A DNA stretch of 64,000 bases, taken from NCBI GenBank assembly GCA_039707655.1, contig CM077670.1:148532001-148596000 (forward strand), written 5' to 3'. This DNA comes from Elymus sibiricus. Taxonomy: Eukaryota; Streptophyta; Magnoliopsida; Poales; Poaceae. Made by a program: the position numbers and the translations under genes. The notes under the pieces are model-generated. The model did not search any database and had not been told where the DNA came from. It worked only from the letters and a program-made list of their open reading frames with translations. Positions within the stretch are counted from its first letter, which is position 1, and each line of letters starts with the position of its first letter. Below are positions 47,968 to 58,863 of the stretch, piece by piece.

Positions 47968-49484
47968 CTCCAGAATAACCCAGCACCTCGCGAATATTAA
48001 TGTCAAAAACCCCACAAGTAATCCACCTGTACAGGGTTTGAACCCTGACCATATAGATATCTTTTTGAGAAAACGCAGCATAACTCTCACCATCATATGT
48101 CTCCAGCAGTTCATTCATGAAAAACCCGTAGTCGGTGCTGTATCAAATAGTTATAAAACTATATCAGCATACACACGGAAAAAATCAGGATTTGCAAGTT
48201 AGTTCAATTCAGCTGTGCAGTTACCTGCTATATGATATGTTATGTGACAGTTGGCTTAAAAACATCCATGAAAAAATAGTTCAAAAATAACAGGCGATTA
48301 TGAATATATGATGACCACGGATATAAAACACATGTATGAAGTTAGCTTAATGCCTCCGCATGGTTACACTATGCACAAAAGATATAAGGATACAAGAATT
48401 ATCTAAGATGTTCAGTTAACTTATAACACTTGTCCAGTTCAGTTCACACAGACCTAATTTACAGACATGGAAAAAATGAGCATATATATAACACAAAATA
48501 TGGCAGTTAGGTTTAATTCGTTTGAGCAGATGCCACAAAGTTAAAAGACAAAGAGCAAAAAGAATAAAAACGATAATTCTAATCAACAGTTAGATTTAAA
48601 TAGATAAACACGAGCTACACAAAAAAAAGCAAAAGATGTATTACGGGTTTTCCTACTGGGGCACAACGGCGTGGTGCAAACGGAAATGGTCAATGTTTGC
48701 CGGATCCAACTTCTTCTTGCGCTCAGACGAGCCATTCCTCCAAAGCTGCTTAATGTTCTTCGCCATCCTGTTTATGACCCTTATGCCACTCTCACTACCG
48801 GGGAGGTGCCAAGAGTCAAGTAGCTCAAATGGATGATGCTTAATGTTTAACGCAACAACACAATAGTGCCCCGCACCTTCCCTGGTAGCTGGAGGAAGAC
48901 ACCAAATAGTACAATTTCTTTCTTATCCAGTGGCTCATCGGCATAGGCAGAAAAAAATCTGACCAAGTGCCTATTATCAAAGGACCCCCTCCAGATAGAT
49001 TGTTGTAAAATGAAGAAGCAGCTCTGTTAACTATAAAACTCGTGAAAAAGAGAAGAAGAAAAATGTGAAAACTAGAATAATGTATATCAGACCTAACCGA
49101 AATATGGAATGGAGCCAGCATCTTAGAAGAATTCTTGTATTTGGAATGAAGAAGGAAAATTCCTACAGCCGCAACCGCAGTGTTCAGCATGCCACCAACT
49201 CTGAAAGACTCAGCAACCTGCTCGATAGTTGCTTTGCAAAAATCATTCTCAAACAGCACCTCATCCCTGGTATTGAAAAAACAACACGAAACATTTTACC
49301 AAGGAAAAAAATTGTTGGCAACAAATCAGAAACGGGGGAAGGACGAAACACATGGATGTGGATACATACTTTTTATTCTTGTCCTTCCTTAACCTCAGAA
49401 CAACAAAGTATAAGTCTTTCATGCGTTGCACCGCTTCCGGTGTGGCCGGGGTTTGCGTAAAACTGGAGACTGTTTGAGATGAAT
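47968..49484 (-). pseudogene. ULP1/C48 domain 1 (inactivated)
   Basis: Exons 49484-49370, 49266-49093, 49023 to about 48650, and about 48142-47968. It shows the His block GHYCVVALN and the Asp block FELLDSW of a C48 protease. Two single-base frame breaks interrupt it (at a G-run near 48985 and near 48893), and the nucleophile position reads TDYGFFMNELL, with Tyr where TDCGFF is expected (TGC to TAC, a single G-to-A step). The upstream exons (QRMKDLYFVVLRL, FENDFCKATIEQVAESFRVG) are the usual plant ULP1 lead-in. As read, the domain cannot be an active protease. Confidence 0.75.
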
Positions 49485-49832
49485 CTATAATAAAGGGCAA
49501 AAAAGGTCGGCAGTTAGCATAATGATACTGAACAGTTAATAAAAGTAAGTATAGCAAAAAAACCATACGCCAGAAGCAGCTAAAAAAATGCTACCTATCT
49601 CATTTAATGACACTCCCAAGTCATCACTCTCTGTCTCCTCGGAAGCGCCATCAGCTCAAACTTCGTCAACGTTGGGTTCAACTTCAGGCTGGGGCTTAGC
49701 ACTATAATTACCGCGCATCGCAGCTTTTGCAATTATATCTTTCAACTTCGCAGCTAACCCCTCGAAAACTTCAACGGGATTCCTAGAAAGTCTCGCAGGA
49801 GCAGATGCTGCGACTCTACAACATCGTTCTCA

Positions 49833-50881
49833 CTAACTGCGACTCCAGTTGCTGTAACTGCCGGTGGCAATCTCAACTGCAACATGCTTCTCACGCGCTG
49901 CAACATCAGTTGCTTCAGCGGACTGAGCTGCAACATTAACTACAACAACCTGAGGACAAGTTGCAACATCATGTGCAACGGGGCATGCAGGTGCTGCAGT
50001 TACTAATGGACCAGACGCAACTGTGACACCCTCCTCACAAGTTATGGCAACAGTTGGTTCACCAAGTTTAGGATCCAAAGCAACACCGTCAACATTTGAT
50101 TTATCTAGCACATGAGACGCATTTGAACCACCTGCATCTTCGGGGCCTACTACACTAGCATGAGCATCACCACCTGAGTAGGTGTCCACAACTGCAGCAT
50201 CCTTCAGAAATTCAGAAACAACAGCAGGCTTGGCGTCCTTGTTGAATGCACGTGCTCCGTTAACAACATGCACTTCGCGCACTGGAATAGAAAAATCGTC
50301 ACCTCCGGCTCCAATACTATCAGACACAGGTGGATCCCTCAGCGCTTGTTTTCCTTCACAGCCTGCTGCGAGATTGACTGCATCACCTCCCATGGAAGCA
50401 CCATCAGCAACGCCATCCATGACAAACACACTCGCACAAGCACCTTCAGGCGCCTGTCTAGCTTCAGGCAATCCTGAACCACAATCAACTTTGTCAGCGA
50501 CAAAACGGCTTGAATCATTTGAAGCGTGATCTTTAACTTCTGAACCACCTTCAATCGTAACTGACACGCCGCCTTGGCAATCAAACTCAACTTGCTTGCC
50601 TTTGGAAATGTCAACACTACCAGCGTGGACTTGCTGCACAAGCTCTGTCTCATTAGATTTGTCGCATTCACCTTGGGCTGCGGGCTGGTCTGGTGCAGAA
50701 ACTCCGTAAAATCAACACTATCATCAACATCCTTGCAACCCTCGTCAGAATCACCGCCCAAACGGTCATCATCAATGACATCGTCGTCACTAAAATCATG
50801 CGGAGGAGATTCAGCAGGGGGCTCTTGCTTCTCATCTTCATCGTCATCCGACGCATTAACAACAACCTGGAAAAAAAGCAT
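49833..50881 (-). CDS. Low-complexity acidic and Ala/Val-rich region of the ULP1 gene
   Basis: The first part is acidic (SDDDEDEKQEPP, HDFSDDDVIDDD). After a frame break near 50690 comes a long Ala/Val/Gly/Asp-rich stretch of about 260 codons with loose internal repetition (DGVADGASMGGDAVNLAAG; DVAAREKHVAVEIATG). No fold is recognised; it looks like a disordered spacer. The acceptor lies near 50872 and the 3' junction is unclear. Confidence 0.5.
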
Positions 50882-50983
50882 GCACGCATGATGTTGATGG
50901 GTATAAGGTCAGCAGTTAGCTATCTCGTACAAGACAGTTAATCACCATGCATAAAATAGGGAAGAGAAAAAAACAGAAAAAGA

Positions 50984-51541
50984 TCACCTCACCTCCTCAC
51001 CCCGTTGCCCGGTATCATCATCGCCACGGACAGGGGCGGACGCGTCATTCTTCTGCTTGCTAATCTGACTCACAATAATACGAGCATCATTTTCAAAGCC
51101 TTTGCATATGGCATCTTGTTTCTTCTTCAAATCATTAAAAGCGGTGCGAATGTATGCTGTCGCGCTCCGGAGACTACCAATGATAGCAACATCGCGCTCT
51201 GTAGCCTCCTTCATTGCATCTTCCCTTGGTCCATGACCTTCAGGGAAAATGCCAGCAATGTAGCCCAGCCGATCAGACGTCGTGGGAACTTCAGCAACCA
51301 ACTCATTCACCTTCCGTAAGAAGCCATCAATCTTCGCAAAGACAGCATCATCTTCCATGGCATTACTGGATTTTTGTACTTTAAAGGCTACATCCGCAAT
51401 CTGACTACAGCCAGCCTCATCCTGTGCATGTTGTTTTGGTGCGCAGGTACTGATAGGGACAGGCGCATCAGGAAAGGCGCAATCACGAGTTTGCTCAAGG
51501 AAAACTTGCTGGCAATATGCAATCTGGTTACGGGATTTCCA
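50984..51541 (-). CDS. Helical exon of the ULP1 gene
   Basis: It starts after a good acceptor (GTGCTCAG) with WKSRNQIAYCQQVFLEQ and runs about 180 codons. The second half is amphipathic (RSATAYIRTAFNDLKKKQD ... CKGFENDARIIVSQISKQ), consistent with a short coiled coil. No known domain. Confidence 0.5.
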   Translation of the reverse strand, partial: WKSRNQIAYCQQVFLEQTRDCAFPDAPVPISTCAPKQHAQDEAGCSQIADVAFKVQKSSNAMEDDAVFAKIDGFLRKVNELVAEVPTTSDRLGYIAGIFPEGHGPREDAMKEATERDVAIIGSLRSATAYIRTAFNDLKKKQDAICKGFENDARIIVSQISKQKNDASAPVRGDDDTGQRGEEVR

Positions 51542-51933
51542 CTGAGCACATATAAAAAAACAAAAAACAAAATGGTGAGTACTTTGTATTAAAAAATGTG
51601 AAAATAATGCATCAATTACACAAAAACACCACACACAAAAAATAGTTAGCTACACAAAGTTAAGAACATGGCTTGAGGCAGTTTACTCTCTGTAAAACTC
51701 TAACAAAGCAGTTAGGTCCATACATAAAAAAACAAGGGAGTAAATAAATGTTACCTTCCAACGAAAAACATTTTAAAAAGATAGCAGTTAGCTCCACATA
51801 ATAGGTGAAGTTAGCTAAACTTTCTACACTTAAGAAGACTCACAAAAAAACACTTACAACCACATATAAGCCATTTAAGTCGCACGAAAATACTTTAAGA
51901 GAGAAAAGAACACGTGTAAGTTGAAAAACTCAC

Positions 51934-52767
51934 CCCAAGTTTTCCGAAGACATAGCCGTCCAAATCTTTCCCACCCTTCTTTACAATGTCTTTCAAGAAA
52001 ATTGAATTCAGCACCTTCTCTTTCAGGAAATTTGCACGCGGAGTCTGCACATGCATCACAGACACAACCTTCAATAGGCAACAATCAAGATACATAAGGA
52101 CTAGCACTACTCCACAACCTTCTGGACCAGCTTGTATGATATTTGGATCTTGCCATCTGATGGCTGCACGCTTCAACTCATCCACTACTAACTGGCAAAA
52201 ATCCATCGTTGCCATATCTTCAAAAACAATACCATCTAGCATTGCCGCCTCCCTGCCTACACGGACAGCAGGACCTGGGCATATCATCTTGGAAAAAAGG
52301 ATAGCAAAGAAAACCTTTACAGCAAGTGCGTCCTTTGACTCATCGACTACAAGCTGCTTCAAGACATTCCTCAAGTCTTTCGTGTCAACCACATAAGCTT
52401 TGCTGAAACCCAACTCTGCCTTAAATCTAGCCATTGACTCGTCATGGCCGCTATCAGCTGGCCTGGGAGCTGTGTCATCACCCATGGGGAACCCAAAAGC
52501 CTGATGCACGGCTTCTCTGCTAACTACAAGAACTTTATTAGGGCCACAGTCAATACGCATCGTCGCCGTGTCAATCTTCTTCATCAAGTGACACATCAGA
52601 AGTCGCGACACATTGCCCTTCAAAACCCAGTCAAATACACAACCAAAACCAGCCTTACGAACAATGACTTTATGTCGTGTCTCAAGCAGAGCAGCCGCCT
52701 CAGAAACCTCTCCCAAAGAACAGCGAACAGTGGCGTTGATCCTATCACAAGCACCAGCATTTGACAC
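51934..52767 (-). CDS. N-terminal conserved module of the ULP1-type gene
   Basis: About 278 codons with the features of the large N-terminal region found in plant transposon-linked ULP1 proteins: KAGFGCVFDWVLKGNVSR, CHLMKKIDTATMRIDCG, LVVSREAVHQAFGFPMGDD and a helical second half with LKRAAIRWQDPNIIQAG. It ends in a good donor (GGG|GTGAGT). The upstream junction (VVARKRRSKVAGTVPKKK to KSAVSNAG) is one base out of frame near 52790. Function unknown; this region resembles plant-mobile-domain proteins in style, but I am not sure of homology. Confidence 0.65.
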
Positions 52768-52950
52768 CGCAGACTTTGTACCTTCTTCTTTGGTACAGTC
52801 CCAGCAACCTTAGACCGACGCTTCCTAGCAACAACCTACCGAGAAAAAACAGGAAAAAAGAAGGCAGTTAGCATCCACACAACAAGTCAGTTACCTACCA
52901 AAAACAAAAAAAAGGAATACAACATACGGACAAAAAGTAGCACACATACA

Positions 52951-53712
52951 TTATTCCCGTCGAGCCCATTGCCATCAACAGAAGGCCCTCCACAATCACC
53001 TCCAGCATCTGAACCCTCGAAAGAAGCACGCTTTCCACCAAGCTTAACACTCGGATAGACACGATCAACCACTGGACCACTGGCAATGCGTGGACTACGA
53101 CGCGGAGATGGAACAACAATCTTACTGGTTACGCCACTGGCGGGATGGGTGCCACGACGTCCATGCTTAACCTTTGCAACAACAACCCTACGCTTCCCGT
53201 GGCTAGAAGATACTTCAGGGCCGCCTTCACTCACCGAACCCACATTTGCAGTTACATTCAGACTAGCAGCAATATCCCGTGATGTGCCAAACTGGGCACG
53301 GACTCCAGCTCCTGCATCCGGAACATGTGCGTTGCTGGTGACATTTAAGGTATCGACTGGACCTTTGGGAAGTCTCAACCGCTTCTTCCTCTCATGAGCA
53401 TCAACTTTCTCTAAAAAAAATTCTGCTTCCCTAGCTGCCTTATCTCCTCATCCCTCAACTGTTGTGATACCATATAATCCTGTGTAACAATCTCATTGCG
53501 CATGATTGACTGCGATTGCGTATCGCACCACACTGGTGTCGGGCTGCACGAAATGTTGTCTCCGCCGGAAGCTCTACATGGTTCAACATTGGAAGGCGCA
53601 GTCATGTTGCGCAGCAGAGGCGAATCAGGTGCAACATGCTCGGCATTGATGTCACGGCAACACTGCATGATGAAATTGTTAACATCTGGCGACGAAATAC
53701 CTGCACGTTCTA
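52951..53712 (-). CDS. Upstream exons of the ULP1-type gene, basic and Ser/Pro-rich
   Basis: Exon start ERAGISSPDVNNFIMQCC follows a TTTGCTCTAG acceptor. A frame break near 53445 separates RDEEIRQLGKQ from REAEFFLEKVDAHERKK. The downstream part is basic with RRSPRIASG and RRGTHPASG (AT-hook-like or nuclear-signal-like) and ends at a GTATGTG donor. Confidence 0.5.
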
Positions 53713-54689
53713 GAGCAAAAAGGCACACGAAAAACAGTTAGGTAAAAAGATAAAAATACAAAAACTCAAAACAGCAACTAAAAAATTAGGAAATTAAATG
53801 AATTCGAACAAATTTCCACAAAAACCTTCAACAGTGTCAGCATCGCTATGAGGAGAGCATATGACACCATCAACTTTGCGCGACTCATTTATTCCACTAG
53901 CATTTGCCTTGCTATCAACCATACCCCCCCTGACCTGCATTCCCACCACTGCCTTCGCCATTAACTAGTGACACCTTGGCCAAAGCTGCCGCAGCAGCAT
54001 CAACTCCTACTCGCATATTAAGACATGGATCGGAAAAGTTAACAAAAAAATTTGGTGATGAACAAACACAGAGAAACACTAACAAGGCAGTTAACTGCTT
54101 CCATTTCTGAAGTTATCTGCAATTAACTAATATATGATGACTAACCATTTCCACAACCAGCAACCCTTCCAACTGAACTCATTCCGAGAAAAACAAACAC
54201 CTCACACACCCCGCCGCCTCTACCTGCATACAGAAAACGACCGCAACTTATATACAAACTTATGACTGAAAACATGAAGCTTAAACAGAAAATCGAAAAA
54301 TGGAAATTAAAACAAAACAAAATCAAATGCCCGCAGCCATTGTACCCAGGCGAATTCAGGAAAAACAAGACCATTACACACCCACGCAGCCACTCGCACG
54401 CCACACAAAAAAACAAAATGACTCCCTCACGCGCCGAAAACCCTAAGAAAAATACCTAAAGAACACGTGAGATCCCCTTGCGGCTCCAACGGTGGGGATG
54501 AAGACGACTTCCGCCGCGCGATGCAGAACACAAAACAAAATCCGTCTCCTGCTTCTGACGAATACCTCCGCCCAACGGCCGGTTGGTTAGGGTTAGAAGC
54601 GATCGTTGGTGACGGCGCCGCAGCGTGTGCGCTAGGGCGAAAAAAAGAGTTCCGGCGAGAGAAATAACGACAGAGGGCCGCAAACGGAG

Positions 54690-54800
54690 CAGTTAAGACA
54701 GAGAGGCCCTAGAAGACGGCGGTGGTAATGGGCAGACAAATAAACGAAAATGACGCATCTAGGAAAAAGCCCATATAGGCCCCGCAGCCCGTATAAAGGA
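54690..54800 (-). promoter_or_regulatory. Putative promoter of the ULP1-type gene
   Basis: On the minus strand CCTTTATACGG and CCTATATGGGC (54765-54800) are TATA-like and lie about 100 bases upstream of the farthest candidate ATG. GC-rich leader follows. Inferred only from position and composition. Confidence 0.35.
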
Positions 54801-55962
54801 TACGGTTAACTCACGAACAGTTACCACTTCAACTTCACTGGAAAAAAAGCCAAAAACAAAAAAATGTCCACCGCCCTCGCAGTTAGCTCAACCGAACCCC
54901 GTCAGTTAGTAAACGATAAAAAAATCAAATCAGATGCCTTCTGTATTATATAAAAAAACATACACTATTATATATAGAAAAATGATGGGGTGGGGGGCAC
55001 CCTCAGTTAGCTCAACCTAACTTATCATCCATATCCATTAGCACAAAACAAAACACTTGCAGTTAGCTAGAACTCAACAAACAGTTACTACTCATCAAAT
55101 CGAGTTACAAGTTAACCCGATGAATAACTTGCGGCTAACTAATACTTACCCCCCCTACAAAATATATCAAATCTTCTCCAATCGGATACCTTGTATATGC
55201 ACTAAAAAAGCGTAAAACCTCCCTCAACCCTTCAGTTAACTCAACCTTACGGACCAGTTACTCCCATTCTATCTCAACTCGACGAATAACATGTGCCCCC
55301 TTGCGGTTAGCTCACCCTCACCCGGCAGTCAAAAAATGAAAACTTACACAAAAACAGATGCCTTGCGTATTGTACAAAAAAAAGCAAACACTATTTAAAT
55401 AGAAAATGTTGGGGCGCGGGGGGAGGGGTGTCCCAACAGCTCCACGGCGGGCAGTTAGCCTCCTGGTACATTAACAGTTAACATCCCTTTGCTCATGGTT
55501 TGTTACTTCAAAAACATGTGGTTGTCTATGCAGTTAGCATGCTATAACTATAGCCGTTAGCTTCCTCCTAAGCAGCAGTTAACTTGATGCATGCGTGCAC
55601 CTTATCTTAATAGAAAAAATGGTTACTTTCACAACTCAAAAAAAGTTGCACGGGCATAAATGATGTAGTTAGCTTGAACTCAACCAACAGTTGCTACTCA
55701 TCATATCGAATTACAAAAAAGTTAACCCGATGAATCACTTGCAGTTAGCTCGAGAAAAAAATAACCAACAACTTATACTCAAACAATATCGAGAAAGCGA
55801 AGTTGCCCCATATACCATGCAGTTAACTCTGTTTTACCCAACAGTTAACTCAATACTAAAGTTATATCATTCTTACACCAACCCAACCAAAAAACAATAA
55901 CTGCCTGTCGTCCCGCTAACATGAAGTTAAAAAGCTCACCCCTAACCTAACAGTCAGAAACA
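54800..55962. repeat. Motif-rich repeat field right of the ULP1 gene
   Basis: 55140-55925 is a direct-repeat copy of about 44716-45490 (same order: CTTCTCCAATCGGATACC, CCCTCAACCCTTCAGTTAAC, CTCCACGGCGGGCAGTTAGC, CAATAACTGCCTGTCGTCC). The ULP1 gene is therefore flanked by long direct repeats. CAGTTAAC/CAGTTAGC motifs continue on the plus strand. No gene is seen. Confidence 0.8.
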
Positions 55963-55967
55963 AAAAT

Positions 55968-58109
55968 TGTAGGAGATATGCCCTAGAGGCAATAATAAAT
56001 GTTATTGATTATCTCCCTGTTCATAATTATGTTTATGTTCCATGCTATAACTGCAATGATTCTCGAGTCTGCAAATAAAACGAGGCTTGGAGGGAAACTC
56101 ATGTGCACATGTGGGATAATAAACGGTAAAAAGTATTCCTAGTCAAGCCTCTATGACTGGCTCAAGTATTGCATGATGATCCTGTTTTCCTGATCATGGG
56201 CATGACTATGCCGGCAATTTTGAGGGCACAATTGTTGGTAGAACACTTGTGTTGAATCGACCCGAATTGATGTTATGCTATGAGATACATTCGTCATTAG
56301 TTAATGGTTAATAACACAGAGATGGTTAATGTTTGCATGATTCCTTAGACCATGAGAGTATCGAGTTTCTTCATGCTTGCTTCATGAACTTTGGGGTTTG
56401 TTAAACGTCATCCGTAAATGGGTGGCTATTACGGCGGCTTACGGGTTCATGGAAAAGTATGTCAAGTAACTTGATAGCTCAAGATTGGGATTTGCTCCTC
56501 CGACGATGGAGAGATATCTCTGGGCCCTCTCGGTGTTACGGTATCCATCATCGTCTGGCCAGACACTTTGTGATTTGATCACGGGGATGCCGGAACACGG
56601 GAACGAGAAAAGAGAACAATACCGGTAACGAGGTAACTGGCATAGTGGACAAGTTGTTGATCCACGGGGATGCCTACATGTCTCACCTCGGGTATTTGTA
56701 ACATATCGCGAAGCAACAAGAATAGCACACGGCAACTGGAGGTTCACTCGAATATTCATTCGTGTGGGTATAGGGGTCAATATGGGTGTCCACGGCTCCG
56801 ATGTTGATCATTGATCGGAAGGGGTTCCGGGTCATGTCTATGCTTCACCGAATCTATAGGGTCACACACTTAAGGGTCATCTATCTGCTGAATACTAGAC
56901 GGGGAGTCTGAGAGAAAATCACCGAAAAAGTTTCGGACGAAACGGAAACGTTCCGGAGAGGATATCGGAATAGTTCCGGTGAAACCGAAAAGTTGTTTCG
57001 GAGTACACCATAAAGTCAAAATGGTTTTGGCACATGCCTGATAATTCTTGGAGGGTGCCAGAATCGTTCTGGAAACTTTCTGGAATTTTCCGGGATGAAA
57101 ACCGGAAATGTTCCGGAGCTGCCGAAACCGCTTCAGATGCTTTTCGCAGATGAAAATCACTAAACCGGAATTGTTCCGGCTCGCGTTGAAAATTATTTTG
57201 GTGGGTACTGGAAATGTTCTAAGTCCACATGAATATTTTCAGTTCGATCAGACGCTGAAAAATGTCGTCGTGAATAGTGAAAGTGCTTTTTGGGATATTT
57301 ATGGAAAAGTCACCTTTTGGGATATTTTCCCAAAAGGTTTCTAGAAGGCTTGGGGGCCAAGAAACCCTACCCCTTGGATTTCCTATAAATAGAGGTGGAG
57401 GGGCTGCCTCCACACCGACTCCTTCTCACATACAAGTGCCATGACATTTCTGGCTTCTCTCTCCCTCCTAGCGAAATAGTTTCGTAGAGCCGAAAGGCTG
57501 TCTGGGTTCCAGTGGGGACTAGTTCTGGACGGCGAAGCCCTGCCGGATAGATGACACCGTATGTGTGCAACCCCGTAGAGAGGTCGTAGGTTCGATCTTT
57601 TTGCCCGAGGGGCTGTTCGTGGGTCCTCCCGAAGGGCTGTCCGAGTTTCTGTCCGAGTTTCGGGGGTCCTCCCGAAGGGCTGTCCGTGAGGCCTCCCGGA
57701 GGGCTGTCCGAGGATCCGTCCGGTGGGACTATCCGAAAGACTGTCCAGAGGCCTCCCGGAGGGCTGTCCGAGGATCCGTCCGGTGGGACTATCCGAAAGA
57801 CTGTCCAGAGGCCTCCCGGAGGACTGTCCGAGGATCCGTCCGGTGGGACTATCCGAGGGACTGTCCCGAGGCCTCTCGAAGGGCTGCCCGGAGATCCGTC
57901 CGGTGAGCTGACGAGGGAGTACATCCTCGCGGTTGGGAGGTTGTAAAATCCTAGCTGCGGGGATCTGCACCGCCGATCGTCATCGACTCTACTTCCGCTT
58001 CGCTACGAGTCGGTAACGAAACAGATCAAACCTTGTATGCAGTCTCCATAGTGATCCTGGGCTGGTACGTAGGTCGGAAAATTTTTGTTTTCTGCTGCGT
58101 TACCCTACA
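55968..58109 (+). mobile_element. Solo LTR of a BARE/Angela-like copia element
   Basis: A 2142 bp unit begins TGTAGGAGATATGCCCTAGA and ends TGCGTTACCCTACA, close to the BARE/Angela LTR ends. Perfect 5 bp target duplications AAAAT lie at 55963-55967 and 58110-58114. CCTATAAATAGAGG near 57390 is the TATA box, plus orientation. No internal sequence or second LTR remains. The uninterrupted form of the target is present in the window near 44210 and 44905 (AACAAAATCTTATACAAAAA and a close variant). Confidence 0.95.
57690..57903. repeat. 60 bp tandem repeat in the copia LTR
   Basis: Units start GGCCTCCCGG at 57690, 57750 and 57810, with a variant at 57870, and contain GGATCCGTCCGGTGGGACTA. They lie downstream of the TATA box, so probably in the transcribed leader. 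Because 60 is a multiple of three they yield repetitive open frames that I do not consider genes. Confidence 0.92.
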
Positions 58110-58828
58110 AAAATCTTATACAAAAACAGGTGCCTTGCGTATTGTACAAAAAAACACTACTTAAATACAAAAATCTTGGGGGGGGGGGGCAGGGGGTCCC
58201 CAACAGCTCCACAGCGAGCAGTTACCATCCTGATACAATAACAGTTAACATCCATATGTTCGTGCTTTGTTAGCTCAAATATGTGTGGTTGACTATGCAG
58301 TTAGCATGCTGTAACTGCAGCCGTTAGCATCCTCCTAGATAGCAGTTAACTTCAAGCATGTGAGCAATTTTTTTTAATGAAATAAACTGCCCATCGGAGC
58401 AAGACTTGCACGGGCATAATAAATGCAGTTAGCTTGAACTCAACCAACAGTTGCTACTCATCGTATCGAGTTACAGAGTTAACCTTATACAAAACAAATC
58501 TTATACAAAAACAGATGCCTGTCGTATCGTATAAAAAAATAGAAAACCAAAAACAATTTATATAGAAAATGCCCCCAAATTTGCCAACGTGGCCTCATGA
58601 GTTGCTTAAACAGATTGCAACACTCTTACAGAATAGCAGTTAGCTTTCTGTTTCATAGTCGGTTAGGTACTATCAAGCGCCCGGTTTAACTCTGTTTTCT
58701 TTCCACGCGACACCTCCACTCGAATGGACGCGCGATGAATCGATCAAATTCGATTAACAGGACAACAAATTGAGCGCCCACGGAACAAAAACAAAATGCT
58801 GCTAACGTCCCCCAATCAAACTACGTTA
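58110..58828. other. Right remainder of the large transposon before the CACTA insertion
   Basis: It continues the interrupted repeat (AAAATCTTATACAAAAACAG, poly-G run, CTCCACAGCGAGCAGTTACC) and further CAGTTAGC motifs, then a less repetitive stretch from 58560. No terminal inverted repeat of the large element is seen. Confidence 0.6.
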
Positions 58829-58863
58829 CACTACAGGAATCGGAGAATTTTCCATCAATCCAT

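Larger units (their letters stand above)
45881..54683 (-). pseudogene. Multi-exon ULP1/C48 protease gene with two tandem protease domains
   Basis: A leftward gene of at least a dozen exons. Upstream parts (53712 down to 49833) are a plant ULP1-associated N-terminal module and a low-complexity acidic region. Then come protease domain 1 (49484-47968), a basic linker (47803-47293) and protease domain 2 (47188-46153, tail to 45881). From 49484 to 46153 the splice phases fit between the exons I traced, including from domain 1 through the linker into domain 2, so both belong to one transcript. Domain 1 is damaged; domain 2 keeps its catalytic residues. Frame breaks occur near 53445, 52790, 50690, 48985 and 48893, and a TAG opens the last exon. 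ULP1-type enzymes cleave SUMO or related modifiers from proteins. The first exon and start codon are uncertain (54683 is the farthest candidate). Introns carry the plus-strand CAGTTAGC motif. Confidence 0.75.
36251..58828. mobile_element. Large FAR1/MULE-type DNA transposon with exonuclease and double-ULP1 genes (right end not seen)
   Basis: I treat this span as one element because a transposase, an exonuclease and a ULP1-type gene share the same intergenic and intronic motif field (CAGTTAGC/CAGTTAAC, plus strand) and because blocks left of the ULP1 gene recur to its right. The probable left end is GACTATTTAGGAACCCCTCG after a (TA)n tract. Its reverse complement is not found before the CACTA insertion, so the right end lies outside the window. 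A BARE-like solo LTR (2142 bp) is nested in it. MULEs carrying ULP1 genes (Kaonashi type) are known in plants; an accompanying DEDDy exonuclease gene is not something I know of. One-element status is inference. Confidence 0.55.

Noticed and set aside
57367..57970. Repetitive ORFs on both strands in the copia LTR.
   Set aside because: They arise from the 60 bp tandem repeat, whose period is a multiple of three.
36251..58828. Inverted partner of the large transposon's left end.
   Set aside because: The complement of GACTATTTAGGAACCCC was not found before the CACTA insertion, so no terminal inverted repeat is claimed.
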